Source: Cupriavidus taiwanensis
GTDB lineage: Bacteria; Pseudomonadota; Gammaproteobacteria; Burkholderiales; Burkholderiaceae
NCBI RefSeq assembly: GCF_900250115.1
Contig: NZ_LT984804.1
Coordinates: 1,193,301 to 1,257,300 of the forward strand
Direction: 5' to 3'
Length of the DNA stretch: 64,000 nucleotides
The notes under the pieces are model-generated. The model saw only the letters and a program-made list of their open reading frames with translations. It made no database searches and was not told the origin of the DNA. Below, one piece after another: positions 34,721-43,723 of this stretch (the stretch's first letter is position 1; each line of letters opens with the position of its first letter). Made by a program: the position numbers and the translations under genes.

Positions 34721-35308
34721 ATGAGTACCCCAACCGTACGCGAGCAACTGGTCGAACACGCGCTGGTGCTGATCCGCCGCCGGGGATTCAACGGCTTCAG
34801 TTACCGCGACCTGGCCGAACTGGTCGGCGTCAAGACCTCGAGCATCCACTATTACTTCCCGTCCAAGGACGACCTGGTGCTCGAGGCGGTGCGCGAATAC
34901 AGCGCGCGCAAGCGGGCCAGGCTGCAGACCATCGATACCAGCCTGCCGTGCGCCGAGCAGGCGCGGCAATACCTGGCGCCGCTGCGCGATGGCGCCTGCA
35001 TCGACCAGGCCTGCGTGGTGGGCATGCTGTCGGCCGACGTGCTGGCCATGCCTGACGCCGTGCGCGCGGCGATGCAGGACTTCACCCGCCTTAACGAGCA
35101 GTGGCTGGCGCGCCTGTTCGAACAGGCCGCCGCCCGGGGCGCGGCGCCATTGCAGCTGCCGCCGCAGCAGTTGGCGCAGGTGGTATTCGGCGCGCTGCAG
35201 AACGGGCTGATCAGTGCGCGCCTGTTCGGCACGTGGGAACGCGTCGATGCCGCGGCGGCCCTGCTGACCAGCGCCATGCCGGTCGAGGAAGCGCTAGCCG
35301 AAGCTTGA
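34721..35308 (+). CDS. TetR-family regulator, cassette 2
   Basis: A 195-residue paralogue of the first TetR with the same recognition helix, GVKTSSIHYYFP. The ligand domain is more diverged: Cys77, 93 and 98, so only Cys98 of the first protein's cluster is shared. The two may therefore answer different signals at the same operators. The start at 34721 has GAGGAG nine bases upstream, unlike the leaderless first tetR, so here the gene depends on read-through from the repeat-protein operon. Its 3' end overlaps the convergent hydrolase gene by 15 bp. Confidence 0.93.
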   Translation: MSTPTVREQLVEHALVLIRRRGFNGFSYRDLAELVGVKTSSIHYYFPSKDDLVLEAVREYSARKRARLQTIDTSLPCAEQARQYLAPLRDGACIDQACVVGMLSADVLAMPDAVRAAMQDFTRLNEQWLARLFEQAAARGAAPLQLPPQQLAQVVFGALQNGLISARLFGTWERVDAAAALLTSAMPVEEALAEA

Positions 35309-36046
35309 TCCGGACCGTGCGACCGCATCGCATACCCATTGCGGGTCGTCGTGCGGCAGGTCATGGCCGGCCCAATGGTGCGTCAGCAAGGGCACGTCCC
35401 AGGCCTGCGCGATGCGCGCCGAACAGGCCGGACTGACCAGTCGGTCCGCCGCGGAAGCCAGCAGCATGACCGCACAGCGCGGGGGCTGGGCGGGGGCGCG
35501 GTAGCGCGCGGCGGCCAGCAATTGCGCCAGCGCGGCCTGCCGGCTGACCGGTGCGTCCGCCGCGATGGCCTGCCACTGGGCCAGGTCGCTGGCCAGCGTG
35601 TCGGAGCGCGCGCAGGTGATGGCGTGGATGGTCCGTTCGCAATACGCGCGGTCCCGCCAGCGCTGCGCCACGCGCAGCAGCCTGCCCCAGTTGCGCGGAC
35701 GCAGGCGCTGCGCCGGCGTGCAGAAGGGCCGCATGCTGGTATTGACCAGTACCAGGCCGCTTACTTCTTCCGGATACGCGCAGGCCCACTCGGTCGCGGC
35801 CATCGCCCCCAGCGACATGGCCAGTACGCGGTACGGTCCCGGCACGCCGGCGGCGCTCAGCTGGCGCCGCACCGCCGTCACCATGCCGCGCACGCTCCAT
35901 GGCGCTGGCTGTGCCGACAGCGCGCCATTGCCGGGCAGGTCGGGCAACAGCGGGCGTCCCAGCCCGGCTGCCTCCCAGCGCGCCGGCAGCGTTCCCCAGT
36001 GGCGCGATTCGCGCGTCAGTCCCCGCAAGAATACCCATCGGCTCAT
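35294..36046 (-). CDS. Alpha/beta hydrolase
   Basis: A 250-residue hydrolase. MSRWVFLRGLTRESRHWG opens the fold, LLPDLPGNG is the oxyanion-side loop, and VLAMSLGAMAATEWA is the nucleophile elbow (SLGAM, Ser in the usual place). The His lies in WAGHDLPHDDP near the C-terminus. Its ATG overlaps the stop of the M14 peptidase gene by four bases, so the two are translationally coupled. The frame is open upstream of 36046, but that is a shadow of the peptidase gene. Confidence 0.85.
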   Translation of the reverse strand: MSRWVFLRGLTRESRHWGTLPARWEAAGLGRPLLPDLPGNGALSAQPAPWSVRGMVTAVRRQLSAAGVPGPYRVLAMSLGAMAATEWACAYPEEVSGLVLVNTSMRPFCTPAQRLRPRNWGRLLRVAQRWRDRAYCERTIHAITCARSDTLASDLAQWQAIAADAPVSRQAALAQLLAAARYRAPAQPPRCAVMLLASAADRLVSPACSARIAQAWDVPLLTHHWAGHDLPHDDPQWVCDAVARSGSSFG

Positions 36047-37062
36047 GGCGGCTCCGTGTGCCAGTGCGCGCGTGCCTGTTGCAGCAGTTGGTCGCGCTGC
36101 GCGCCGCGCGGCAGCCAGCGGTCCGACGCAAAGGCGATGCGGCCGAGAAAGTCGAACAGGCTGACGTGCCGGCGCAGCACGCGCGCGGTGCGGTGCGCCT
36201 TGATCGGGTTGAAGATGCCCTCGCGCGAGAACAGCTGGCGCGGGTTTTTCTTGATCCACAGCCACGAGCCCAGTTCCAGCGTCATCGGCAGGAACAGGTT
36301 GCCGCGCGGGGCCATGTCATAGGCATGGTCCCACAGGTCGCCGTGCAGCAGGTACTGGTGGCTTTGCGGCTCGAAGGTATAGCCATGGTGCGGATGGGCC
36401 TGCTCGAACAGCGTCTTGAGCAGGTACATCTCGGCCAGGTGCGGCATCGGCCGGCGCGTGCGCGCGTACGGGAACCAGATGCTGTCGCGCCAGCCGTAGC
36501 CGGAATGGCAGTCCACCGCGAAGCTGAGCGGACGCGGCAGCAGTTCCTGCCGGACCACGCGCAGCAGGGCGCTGCTTTCGACCTCCATCGGCGCGCCGGC
36601 GGCGCCGCGGTACCACGGCAGCCAGGCGCCGATGCGCTGGCCGCCGGCCAGGAAGGGTACGCGCGCGTCGGCATCCTGCGGGCCGTTGCGCATCAGGTCG
36701 ACGCCGTTGGGGTTGGCGCGCGTGCCGGCCCACATGCCGCCGGGGTTGACGATCGGCATGAACAGCAGCCGCACCGATTGCAGCTCGCGGTGCAGCAGCT
36801 CATCCCAGGCCAGGCGGGACAGCACCGAGCGCAGGTAATCCAGCACCAGTTGCGTGCCGATGCGCTCCAGCCCGTGAATGCCGCCGAAGATGCCGATGGC
36901 CGGCGCGCCCGGGTCGCGGCTGCCGAGCGTGGCGACATGGACGCCGAAGCGGTGGCCCTGCACGGTGGTTTCGCACACCACCTGGGTATCGAGCACATGG
37001 CTGCCGGCATCCAGCAAAGTCAGCAACTGGTCGTATTCCGGGAAGTCGGCGCGCGCGTGCAT
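36043..37062 (-). CDS. M14-family zinc carboxypeptidase-like protein
   Basis: A 339-residue cytoplasmic metallopeptidase or deacylase. HGLE (His63, Glu66) and the later DCHSG (His186) give the three zinc ligands; NPGGMWAGTRANPNGVDLMR carries the substrate carboxylate-binding Arg and Asn residues; a later LELGSW may hold the catalytic Glu. There is no signal peptide. The gene begins three bases after the HAD gene's stop and overlaps the hydrolase gene, a tight three-gene operon. Cytoplasmic M14 proteins act on peptides or on small N-acyl amino acids; the exact substrate is unclear. Confidence 0.88.
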   Translation of the reverse strand: MHARADFPEYDQLLTLLDAGSHVLDTQVVCETTVQGHRFGVHVATLGSRDPGAPAIGIFGGIHGLERIGTQLVLDYLRSVLSRLAWDELLHRELQSVRLLFMPIVNPGGMWAGTRANPNGVDLMRNGPQDADARVPFLAGGQRIGAWLPWYRGAAGAPMEVESSALLRVVRQELLPRPLSFAVDCHSGYGWRDSIWFPYARTRRPMPHLAEMYLLKTLFEQAHPHHGYTFEPQSHQYLLHGDLWDHAYDMAPRGNLFLPMTLELGSWLWIKKNPRQLFSREGIFNPIKAHRTARVLRRHVSLFDFLGRIAFASDRWLPRGAQRDQLLQQARAHWHTEPP

Positions 37063-37065
37063 GGG

Positions 37066-37767
37066 TCAGGCGGCCGGCGCGCCTGCCGCCGCAAATATCT
37101 GCAGCACCGGCCAGCCGCGCGCCCCGGCGGCGTCGCGCAGGGTCGGGTCGGGATTGACGGCGACGGGGTGGCCGACGCTTTCGAGCAGCGGCAGGTCGTT
37201 GCGCGAGTCGCTGTAGAAGGTGGCGTGGGCCAGCTCCGTGTGCGCAAGGCCAAGCGTGTCGAGCCAGGCCAGCACGCGCAGCACCTTGCCCGGCCCATAG
37301 GCGGGCACCCCGGCCAGCGCGCCGGTGAATTCGCCGTGCACATCGTGCTGGGCCTCCACCGCCAGCAGGTGCGGCACGCCCAGTTCGCGCGCGATCGGCT
37401 CGGTGATGAAGCGGCAGGTGGCGGTCACGATGCAGCACAGGTCGCCGGCGCCGAGATGGCGCGCCAGCAGTTCGCGCGTGGCGGGCGGAATCGCGGGCAC
37501 GATCACGTCGCGCATGAAGCCGGCGCGCCATTGCGTGAGCCGCTGGCGCGGATGGCGTGCCAGCAGCCCCAGCGCAAAGCGCGCATGGGCGGCGAAGTCG
37601 AGCCGGCCGGCCTGGTAGGCGGCCAGCCAGCGCGCGTTGTGCGCGTCGATCTCGGCCGCGTCGGCGCCGCCGACGGCGACCAGGTAGCGCGCCCATTCAT
37701 ATTCGCTGTCCAGTGGCAGCAGGGTATGGTCCAGGTCGAACAGGGCAAGGCGAGGTGCGGCAGGCAT
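37066..37767 (-). CDS. HAD-IB family phosphatase (SerB-like)
   Basis: A 233-residue HAD phosphatase. Motif I is LALFDLDHTLLPLD, motif II lies in CIVTATCRF (Thr), motif III Lys in GPGKVLRVL, motif IV in FYSDSRNDLPLLE. The helical cap between motifs I and II is of the subfamily IB type. Substrates in this subfamily include phosphoserine and related phosphomonoesters. GGAG lies about ten bases before the ATG at 37767. First gene of the HAD-M14-hydrolase operon; the three enzymes together suggest hydrolysis of a phosphorylated, N-acylated compound, but this is inference. Confidence 0.9.
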   Translation of the reverse strand: MPAAPRLALFDLDHTLLPLDSEYEWARYLVAVGGADAAEIDAHNARWLAAYQAGRLDFAAHARFALGLLARHPRQRLTQWRAGFMRDVIVPAIPPATRELLARHLGAGDLCCIVTATCRFITEPIARELGVPHLLAVEAQHDVHGEFTGALAGVPAYGPGKVLRVLAWLDTLGLAHTELAHATFYSDSRNDLPLLESVGHPVAVNPDPTLRDAAGARGWPVLQIFAAAGAPAA

Positions 37768-37907
37768 GCGCGAGGGCTCCGTAGGCGAAACCGCCAAGCT
37801 TGGCGCGGCGCGGTGACCGCGCGGTGATGAAGGACCGAAGTTTTCCGATGCCGGCATCGGCGCCTGCGTCGCGGCATATCCCGTCGTTTTCACCAGCATG
37901 CGCCGCG

Positions 37908-38801
37908 TCAGGCAGCCTGGGCCGCGGCAGCCGGCTGGTCCAGCGCCACGCAATCGAGGAAGGCGCCGACCAGCCGCGTCTGCCGCCGGCTCCGCAGGCA
38001 GTACAGGTATTCATGCAGCACCGGCGCGCCCGACGCAAAGGGCACCACGCGCAGCAGCGGGTCGCGCGGCACCTCGCCCAGCGGCACCACGCTGGCGCCC
38101 AGGCCCTGGCGGATCGCCTCGTAGATTGCTTCGCGGCTGCCGATTACCGTATGCGGCGGCAATTCCAGCCCGCATGCGGCCAGCGCGGTTTCGGTGGTCT
38201 TGCGTGTCATCGAGCCGTGCTCGCGCACCAGCAGGTGGCAGCCGCGCAATTGCGGCAGGTCGATCTGCCCCAGCCGTGCCAGCGCATGGTCGGGATGGAC
38301 CACCAGCACCATCGGGTCGCTCGCCAGCCGGACGCGGGCCAGGCGGTCATCGTCCACCGGATGCGAGGACACCGCCGCGTCGATGCGGTATTCGAACAGC
38401 GCTTCGAGCATCTGCTGCGAGTTGCCGATATCCAGGCTCACGTCGATCGCGGGGTAGCGCTGCCGGAACGCCGCCACCGCGCGCAGGATGTAGTACGGCC
38501 CGGTGGCGCCGATGCGCAGGTTGCCAAAGCGCAGGTTGCCCGCGTTGCGCAGCAGGTAATCGGCATTGCCTTCCTGCTGCATCAGCTGCTCGACCACCGG
38601 CATCAGCGCCACGCCCACATCGCTCAGGTCGACGCGGCTGGCACGGCGATGGAACAGTTCCACGCCGTAGCTTTCCTCCAGCTGTCGGATGCGTCCCGTT
38701 ACCGTGGGCTGGCTCACGCGCAGCTGCCGCGCCGCCATGGTGATGCTGCCCTGGCGCGCCACTTCGAAAAAGGTCATCAGCAGGTCGCCTAGCATGGTCA
38801 T
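37908..38801 (-). CDS. LysR-family transcriptional regulator
   Basis: A 297-residue LysR regulator. The N-terminal winged HTH reads TFFEVARQGSITMAARQLRV followed by SQPTVTGRIRQLEE; the periplasmic-binding-like effector domain begins at about residue 90. It is separated by 140 bp from the HAD operon downstream and by 150 bp from the phospholipase C gene upstream, all on the minus strand. The usual divergent target is missing, so its target cannot be inferred from position. Confidence 0.93.
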   Translation of the reverse strand: MTMLGDLLMTFFEVARQGSITMAARQLRVSQPTVTGRIRQLEESYGVELFHRRASRVDLSDVGVALMPVVEQLMQQEGNADYLLRNAGNLRFGNLRIGATGPYYILRAVAAFRQRYPAIDVSLDIGNSQQMLEALFEYRIDAAVSSHPVDDDRLARVRLASDPMVLVVHPDHALARLGQIDLPQLRGCHLLVREHGSMTRKTTETALAACGLELPPHTVIGSREAIYEAIRQGLGASVVPLGEVPRDPLLRVVPFASGAPVLHEYLYCLRSRRQTRLVGAFLDCVALDQPAAAAQAA

Positions 38802-38951
38802 CCGCGCGGAGTTTTGGGGAAGAGTCCGGACCGGGCCGGACGACCGCGCAGTCTAGCGGCCCAATATGACAAAACGGCGACGCCCGCCCGGGCCGATCCG
38901 CATGGGACCGGCCGGGGCGGGACTGGCGTGGCGCCGGGTCGGCGGGTTGCG

Positions 38952-41108
38952 TCAGCCCGCCGCGCCCATCGCCGGGTCGGACACGCCGTCCGTGCCGGTT
39001 TCGATGCGCCCGGCAAAGCGGCGGGCAAAGCCGCCTTGCGCGGTGGTGACGGTGAAGTCGTACCAGTTGCCCTGGCGCGCCACCGGCCAGTGCTGCTGCA
39101 GCTGCATGCCGGCGGGCACCTCGTAGGTCCACGGGCCGTCGGCGCGGTAGGCGTTGGGCTGGACCGTGAAGGTACAGGGGGCGCTGCCGGTGTTGATCAT
39201 GTCGACGTACACCGCGGCGTTGGCGATGTCATAGCAGACGCGGATTTCCGGCGCACTGGCTCCGGCCGCGGTCACCGCCGCGACGTCGCCGCGGAAGGCG
39301 CGGTGAAAGCCGTTCGGGCCCAGCACCCACAGGTCGTACTTGCCGCCGTCGCTGGCAAAGACATCCCAGCTGCCATGCAGCTCCTTGCCCGGCTCGACCA
39401 TATAGCGGCGCGGCACACGGTCCAGGTGCAGGCGGTCGTAGACGTGGAACACCGCGGCCGCGGTGCCGGTGTTGCTGAACAGCAGCCACAGCGCGCGCTG
39501 GTCGCGGGCGTCTTCGCGCGCGCTGACGTGCAGTTCATAGGGCAGGGCGCGCGACGGGCGCGTGCCCGGGTCCTGCCGCGGCATCTGCTGGCTGCCCGCC
39601 GGGGGCAGCGGCACCTGCGGCAGCACGCCTTGCGCGGTGCGGATGGCGTCGGCGCTGGCCTTGTCGCGGCTGGGCAGCTGCGGCAGCGGGTTGGTATTGG
39701 GGCTGACGAAGTTGAAGGCCGAGGTCAGGTCGCCCGCCACCGCGCGGCGGAAGCCGCTGATATTGGGCTCCGCCACGCCGAAGCGTGCTTCCAGGAAACG
39801 CAGCACCGAGGTGTGGTCGAACACCTGCGAGTTGACCCAGCCGCCGCGGCTCCACGGCGAGACCACGTACATCGGCACCCGCGGGCCGGGGCCGTAGGGA
39901 CGCTTGTCGACGTGGTACTCCGGCTTGACCTGTTCCGGGTCGAGCGTGGTGGCGCCGGCCAGCGTGTCGCCGTCGTAGGCCGGCGCGCACGGCGGCGGCA
40001 GGTGGTCGAAATAGCCGTCGTTCTCGTCGAAGTTGATCAGCAGCACGGTCTTGCTCCAGACCGCGGGATTGGCGGTCAGGGCATCGAGCACCTCCTGCGT
40101 GTACCAGGCGCCCTGCACCGGGCTGGACGGCCCGGGGTGCTCCGAGTACGTCGCCGGCGCAACGATCCACGACACCTGCGGCAGCTTGCCCGCGGCGACG
40201 TCGTCGCGCAGCGCCTGCAGGAAGCCGCCGTCGGGCATGGTGTTGGCCACGCCCTTGAGCAGCGGGCTGATAGCGTCGTCGGCACTGGTGTACGGCGGAT
40301 AGGGACTGCCGTTGGCCTGGTTGCCGCGCGCGGCATTGGCGTCGCGGTATTGCTTGAAACCCGCGAGGGGGTTGTCGGTGAAGTTGTCCGGCAGGTTCTG
40401 GTAGACCTTCCAGCTCACGCCGGCGGTTTCCAGGCGCTCCGGATAGGTCTTCCAGGTGTAGGGCGCGGCCGAGCCGGTGAACGAGTCGCCGCTGTTGTCG
40501 ATCACCGGGCCGCCAGAGGCGCCGGCCGGATCGTTGGTGCCGGTCCAGTGGAACAGGCGGTTGGGGTTGGTGCCGCCATGGAAGCTGCAGTGATAGGCGT
40601 CGCACAGCGTGAAGGCGTTGGCCAGCGCCACCTGGAAATCCAGTTCGGCCTCGGTGTAGAAGCCCATCGACTGGGTCTGCTTGTAAGTCGGCCACTTGTT
40701 CATGCGGCCCAGGTCCCAGGCGTTCTGTGCGTCGGGATACGAGTGCGGGGTGCCGCTGACGCGCTGCGCGTTGCCGGCGCTGCTGTCGAGGTGGTAGGGC
40801 AGCACGGTGCGGGTGGTGCTGCCGTTGGCATAGGTCTGCTGCCAGACGTTCAGGCCGCCCGCCAGCGGGATCGGGAAGCGGTCGCCAAAGCCGCGCACGC
40901 CGCGCAGGGTGCCGAAGTAGTTGTCGAACGAGCGGTTCTCCTGCATCAGGATGACCACGTGCTCGACATCGCGGATGGTGCCGGTGGCATTGTTGGCGGG
41001 GATCGCCAGCGCGCGGCGGATCGACGGCGGAAAGGCCGCCAGCGCGGCGGTGGCGGCGGCGCTGCCGCTGGCAAGCTTGAGGAAGTTGCGTCTGCTTTGG
41101 GAATTCAT
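38952..41108 (-). CDS. Tat-exported phosphocholine-specific phospholipase C
   Basis: A 718-residue phospholipase C of the PlcH/PlcN type. The N-terminus SRRNFLKLASG is a Tat signal, so the enzyme is exported folded. Catalytic marks are EHVVILMQENRSFDNYFG (about 49-66) and later NFDENDGYFDH with metal-binding residues. Two DUF756-type C-terminal domains (about 510-700) complete the standard layout. It cleaves phosphatidylcholine or sphingomyelin headgroups, and can supply phosphate and choline or damage eukaryotic membranes. A lipoprotein gene and a phosphodiesterase-like lipoprotein gene follow on the same strand upstream of it. Confidence 0.95.
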   Translation of the reverse strand: MNSQSRRNFLKLASGSAAATAALAAFPPSIRRALAIPANNATGTIRDVEHVVILMQENRSFDNYFGTLRGVRGFGDRFPIPLAGGLNVWQQTYANGSTTRTVLPYHLDSSAGNAQRVSGTPHSYPDAQNAWDLGRMNKWPTYKQTQSMGFYTEAELDFQVALANAFTLCDAYHCSFHGGTNPNRLFHWTGTNDPAGASGGPVIDNSGDSFTGSAAPYTWKTYPERLETAGVSWKVYQNLPDNFTDNPLAGFKQYRDANAARGNQANGSPYPPYTSADDAISPLLKGVANTMPDGGFLQALRDDVAAGKLPQVSWIVAPATYSEHPGPSSPVQGAWYTQEVLDALTANPAVWSKTVLLINFDENDGYFDHLPPPCAPAYDGDTLAGATTLDPEQVKPEYHVDKRPYGPGPRVPMYVVSPWSRGGWVNSQVFDHTSVLRFLEARFGVAEPNISGFRRAVAGDLTSAFNFVSPNTNPLPQLPSRDKASADAIRTAQGVLPQVPLPPAGSQQMPRQDPGTRPSRALPYELHVSAREDARDQRALWLLFSNTGTAAAVFHVYDRLHLDRVPRRYMVEPGKELHGSWDVFASDGGKYDLWVLGPNGFHRAFRGDVAAVTAAGASAPEIRVCYDIANAAVYVDMINTGSAPCTFTVQPNAYRADGPWTYEVPAGMQLQQHWPVARQGNWYDFTVTTAQGGFARRFAGRIETGTDGVSDPAMGAAG

Positions 41109-41158
41109 TGGATTCGGTGCCGGATGGTTGCGGGGAGGGTGGAACGGCCGGGCCGGCT

Positions 41159-41392
41159 TCAGGGCGCGCAGCGCAGCTGCGGCTTGACCGCCGGAGTCTC
41201 GCCGGGCCGGTCGCTGCCGGTCCCCTGGCCGGGGTTGCCGCCGGTGCCGGGCGCGCCGGGCGTGATCGGCGCCGCGGCCGGGGTGCCGCTGGTGCCCTCG
41301 CCGGAGTCGCCGCCGCAGCCGGCGAGCGCCGCGCTCAGCAGCAGGGCGGCCAGCCAGTGCGGCCGGGCCAGGATGGAAGGTCGGAAGGTCAT
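41159..41392 (-). CDS. Small Gly/Pro-rich lipoprotein
   Basis: A 77-residue predicted lipoprotein. Signal peptide residues 1-25 end in L-A-G-C, and the rest is a flexible Gly/Pro/Thr-rich tail with a single further Cys near the end (LRCAP). It lies 50 bp upstream of the phospholipase C gene and 99 bp downstream of the phosphodiesterase-like gene, all co-directional. Possibly a chaperone or tether for one of them; no sequence family was recognised. Confidence 0.7.
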   Translation of the reverse strand: MTFRPSILARPHWLAALLLSAALAGCGGDSGEGTSGTPAAAPITPGAPGTGGNPGQGTGSDRPGETPAVKPQLRCAP

Positions 41393-41491
41393 GGTGTCAA
41401 TCTCCTGCAGGGGGATCGGGATGCGGGGAGGGGGAGGGGCCGGCCGGCACCCGTTCCCTCACGAAACGGGTGCGCCGCCGGATTCTTGGGT

Positions 41492-43546
41492 TCAGGGATT
41501 CAGCGTCGACAGCGGCTGGCGTGCGCCCGTGATGGCCTTCAGCTCGTCGAGCGTCAGCACGCGCGTCCACAGCGCCAGCTCGTTCAGCCCTATCACGCCC
41601 TTGAGCGCGCCCGGGTTGTTGCCGACGTAGTTGTGGGTGGCGTCGTCGTTGACGCCCCAGCCGGTGCCAAGGCCGGAGAGCCGGGTCACGTCGGTGTTGG
41701 CGATCGCCTTGTTCTCGGTCTTCTGCAGGCCCAGCACCGGGTCGACCACATAGGCGCTGAAGCGCTTCGCCGTCGCGTCGACCGACAGCGCGAGGTACGC
41801 CCACTGGTTGGCCGAGACCTTCATGCCGTTGATGTCGTCGCGCTTGCCGCTGCCGCTGCCCAGGTTGAAACGGATCTCGCAGCTGCCGAACAGGGCGATG
41901 GCAAGGCCGGCATTGCCGCCCGAGATGTAGTTCTTGTTCGACAGGATCGGCTCGCCGGTGCTGTTGCCCTGGGTGCAGTCGGTGCGGAACCAGAGGCCGA
42001 TGGTGAACTGCGGGCTTTGCGCGATATCGGCCGCATTGTGCCTGAGCTGGTAGCTGTCGATGCGCGAGTCCAGCTGCAGCGACTGGCCGCCGAAGTTGTC
42101 GGCGGCGAGCGTGCCGCCGTCAAGGCTTGCCACCCACGGCCCCAGCGTGGCCGCGTTCTTCGCGTCGGCGAAGGGCTTGCCGTCGAGGCTGAAATACGAC
42201 GCCAGGCCATCGAGCAGCGACGGCATCAGTGTGACCGGCTTGACGTAGTGGATCTGCGCCAGGTACGACACCGGCACGTCATTGCGCACCAGAGTGTAGT
42301 TGAACTGGTACAGGCCCGTGGGCATGTCGAACGCCTTGTCGGTGAAGGTTCGCACTTCCGGCCCCAGCGCGGCGACCTGCACGCCGTCGCGCAACACGCG
42401 CGTAACGCCGTCAGCCGGGCTCGGGTTCTGCCAGGTCAGCGTAATGGCGTCGTTGTACTGACTGATGCTGGCGCCGATGGCGCGCACGCCGGCGGTGGTG
42501 GTGGTCAGCGCGGAGCCGTCGAGGCGCGTTGTCGCGCTGTCAGGCGCAACGCCGGCATGGGCCAGCACGGTCGGCACGATATCGGCCTCGCTCGGCAGCG
42601 CGGACAGGTCCGCCGGAGTGTCGGGCGCCAGCGCGCCTGGACGGGCCAGCGCGCTGTTCAGGGCCTTGTTGGTGGCGAGGAACGCGGTGCGGTTTTCCAC
42701 CGTCGGCACCGTGGTGGTGGCGCCGGTGGCATCCAGGCCGTGGCTGGTGGTGACCAGCACCAGCCAGTCCTCGCCCGGCTGCGCCTGGCGGCGCGCGGCC
42801 ACGGCGGCCAACAGTTCGCCCAGCGCCCGGTCGGTCTCGGCCAGCGCGGCGGCATAGGCGCCATTGCCGAAGCCGCCGGCTTGCGCGGCCTGCGCCGGCG
42901 CGCTGTACTGCGCGAACACCACGCCATAGCCGGACTGCACCTGGCGCACGGCATCCTGCGTGACGCAGCGGTCGACCCCGGCGCAATCGACCAGGGTATC
43001 GAGCGCGCCCGCGTCCTGGTCCGTCTTGAGCAGCACCGGTAGGGCTGGCGCACTGACCACGGCGCCTTGCTGCCTGCCGGGTTTGCCGGCTGCGCGCAGA
43101 TAGTGGAACACGGTCGGCGCGCGCGGCGGGGTGGCGCCGGTGTCGTCGACGATGCCATGGCGATTGGCCCAGGCGCCGGTCAGCACCGTGGCCCAGCTGG
43201 GCGCGTCGAGCGGCGGCTGCGACGTGATGGTGCCGGGCATGCCGCCGGTGGCGGTCGGCACCAGGTTCAGGCTGGCCAGGTTGGGCAGTTCGCGCCGCAG
43301 CACCGCACTTTGCACCTGTGCATAGGTGGCGCCGTCGACGCCGACCAGCAGCACGCGCGGGCCGCTTGCGCGCTCAGGCTCCGGCGCGGGCTTGCTGGTG
43401 TCGGTATCGCTGGGCGCGCCTGATGGCGCGCTGTCGCCGCCGCCGCAGCCTGCCAGCGTCGCGGCCAGCATGACTGCGACGGTGCCGGCCAGCGCGCGCG
43501 CACGCGCCTTCCCCGCCGACCGGGCCGGTGCAAGGTTCCCTGCCAT
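41492..43546 (-). CDS. Lipoprotein with phosphodiesterase/alkaline-phosphatase fold, Fn3-like and LamG-like domains
   Basis: A 684-residue lipoprotein (lipobox L-A-G-C, Cys34). Residues about 60-330 look like the alkaline-phosphatase superfamily: LLVGVDGATYAQVQ (metal Asp), PSWATVLTGAWANRHGI (nucleophile Thr or Ser region), AETDRALGELL. The usual DHG motif appears as TTSHGLDATG, with Ser in place of the metal-binding Asp, so activity is doubtful or altered. An Fn3-like segment (about 370-440) and a LamG/concanavalin-like domain (about 470-670, with FTIGLWFRTD) follow. The LamG part suggests carbohydrate binding. Confidence 0.8.
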   Translation of the reverse strand: MAGNLAPARSAGKARARALAGTVAVMLAATLAGCGGGDSAPSGAPSDTDTSKPAPEPERASGPRVLLVGVDGATYAQVQSAVLRRELPNLASLNLVPTATGGMPGTITSQPPLDAPSWATVLTGAWANRHGIVDDTGATPPRAPTVFHYLRAAGKPGRQQGAVVSAPALPVLLKTDQDAGALDTLVDCAGVDRCVTQDAVRQVQSGYGVVFAQYSAPAQAAQAGGFGNGAYAAALAETDRALGELLAAVAARRQAQPGEDWLVLVTTSHGLDATGATTTVPTVENRTAFLATNKALNSALARPGALAPDTPADLSALPSEADIVPTVLAHAGVAPDSATTRLDGSALTTTTAGVRAIGASISQYNDAITLTWQNPSPADGVTRVLRDGVQVAALGPEVRTFTDKAFDMPTGLYQFNYTLVRNDVPVSYLAQIHYVKPVTLMPSLLDGLASYFSLDGKPFADAKNAATLGPWVASLDGGTLAADNFGGQSLQLDSRIDSYQLRHNAADIAQSPQFTIGLWFRTDCTQGNSTGEPILSNKNYISGGNAGLAIALFGSCEIRFNLGSGSGKRDDINGMKVSANQWAYLALSVDATAKRFSAYVVDPVLGLQKTENKAIANTDVTRLSGLGTGWGVNDDATHNYVGNNPGALKGVIGLNELALWTRVLTLDELKAITGARQPLSTLNP

Positions 43547-43723
43547 CGTTCATTCCCCTGTTCATCTGCGTTGTTGTGCGCCGGCGGCAAGGGCCGCGCG
43601 GCGGATTGCGTGTGCCGCAATGCGCTCGCAGAGTAAGAAGCGGGGTTGTCACCGTGGTGACAGCGGGGCAAAGAATGCTGATGGGGCTATTTGGATTCTT
43701 GGGGCGGACCTGGCAAGCGAGGG

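Noticed and set aside
38824..38841. GTCCGG/CCGGAC inverted repeat upstream of the LysR gene at 38801
   Set aside because: Six-base GC-rich arms are common by chance in this genome, and it lacks the T-N11-A pattern.
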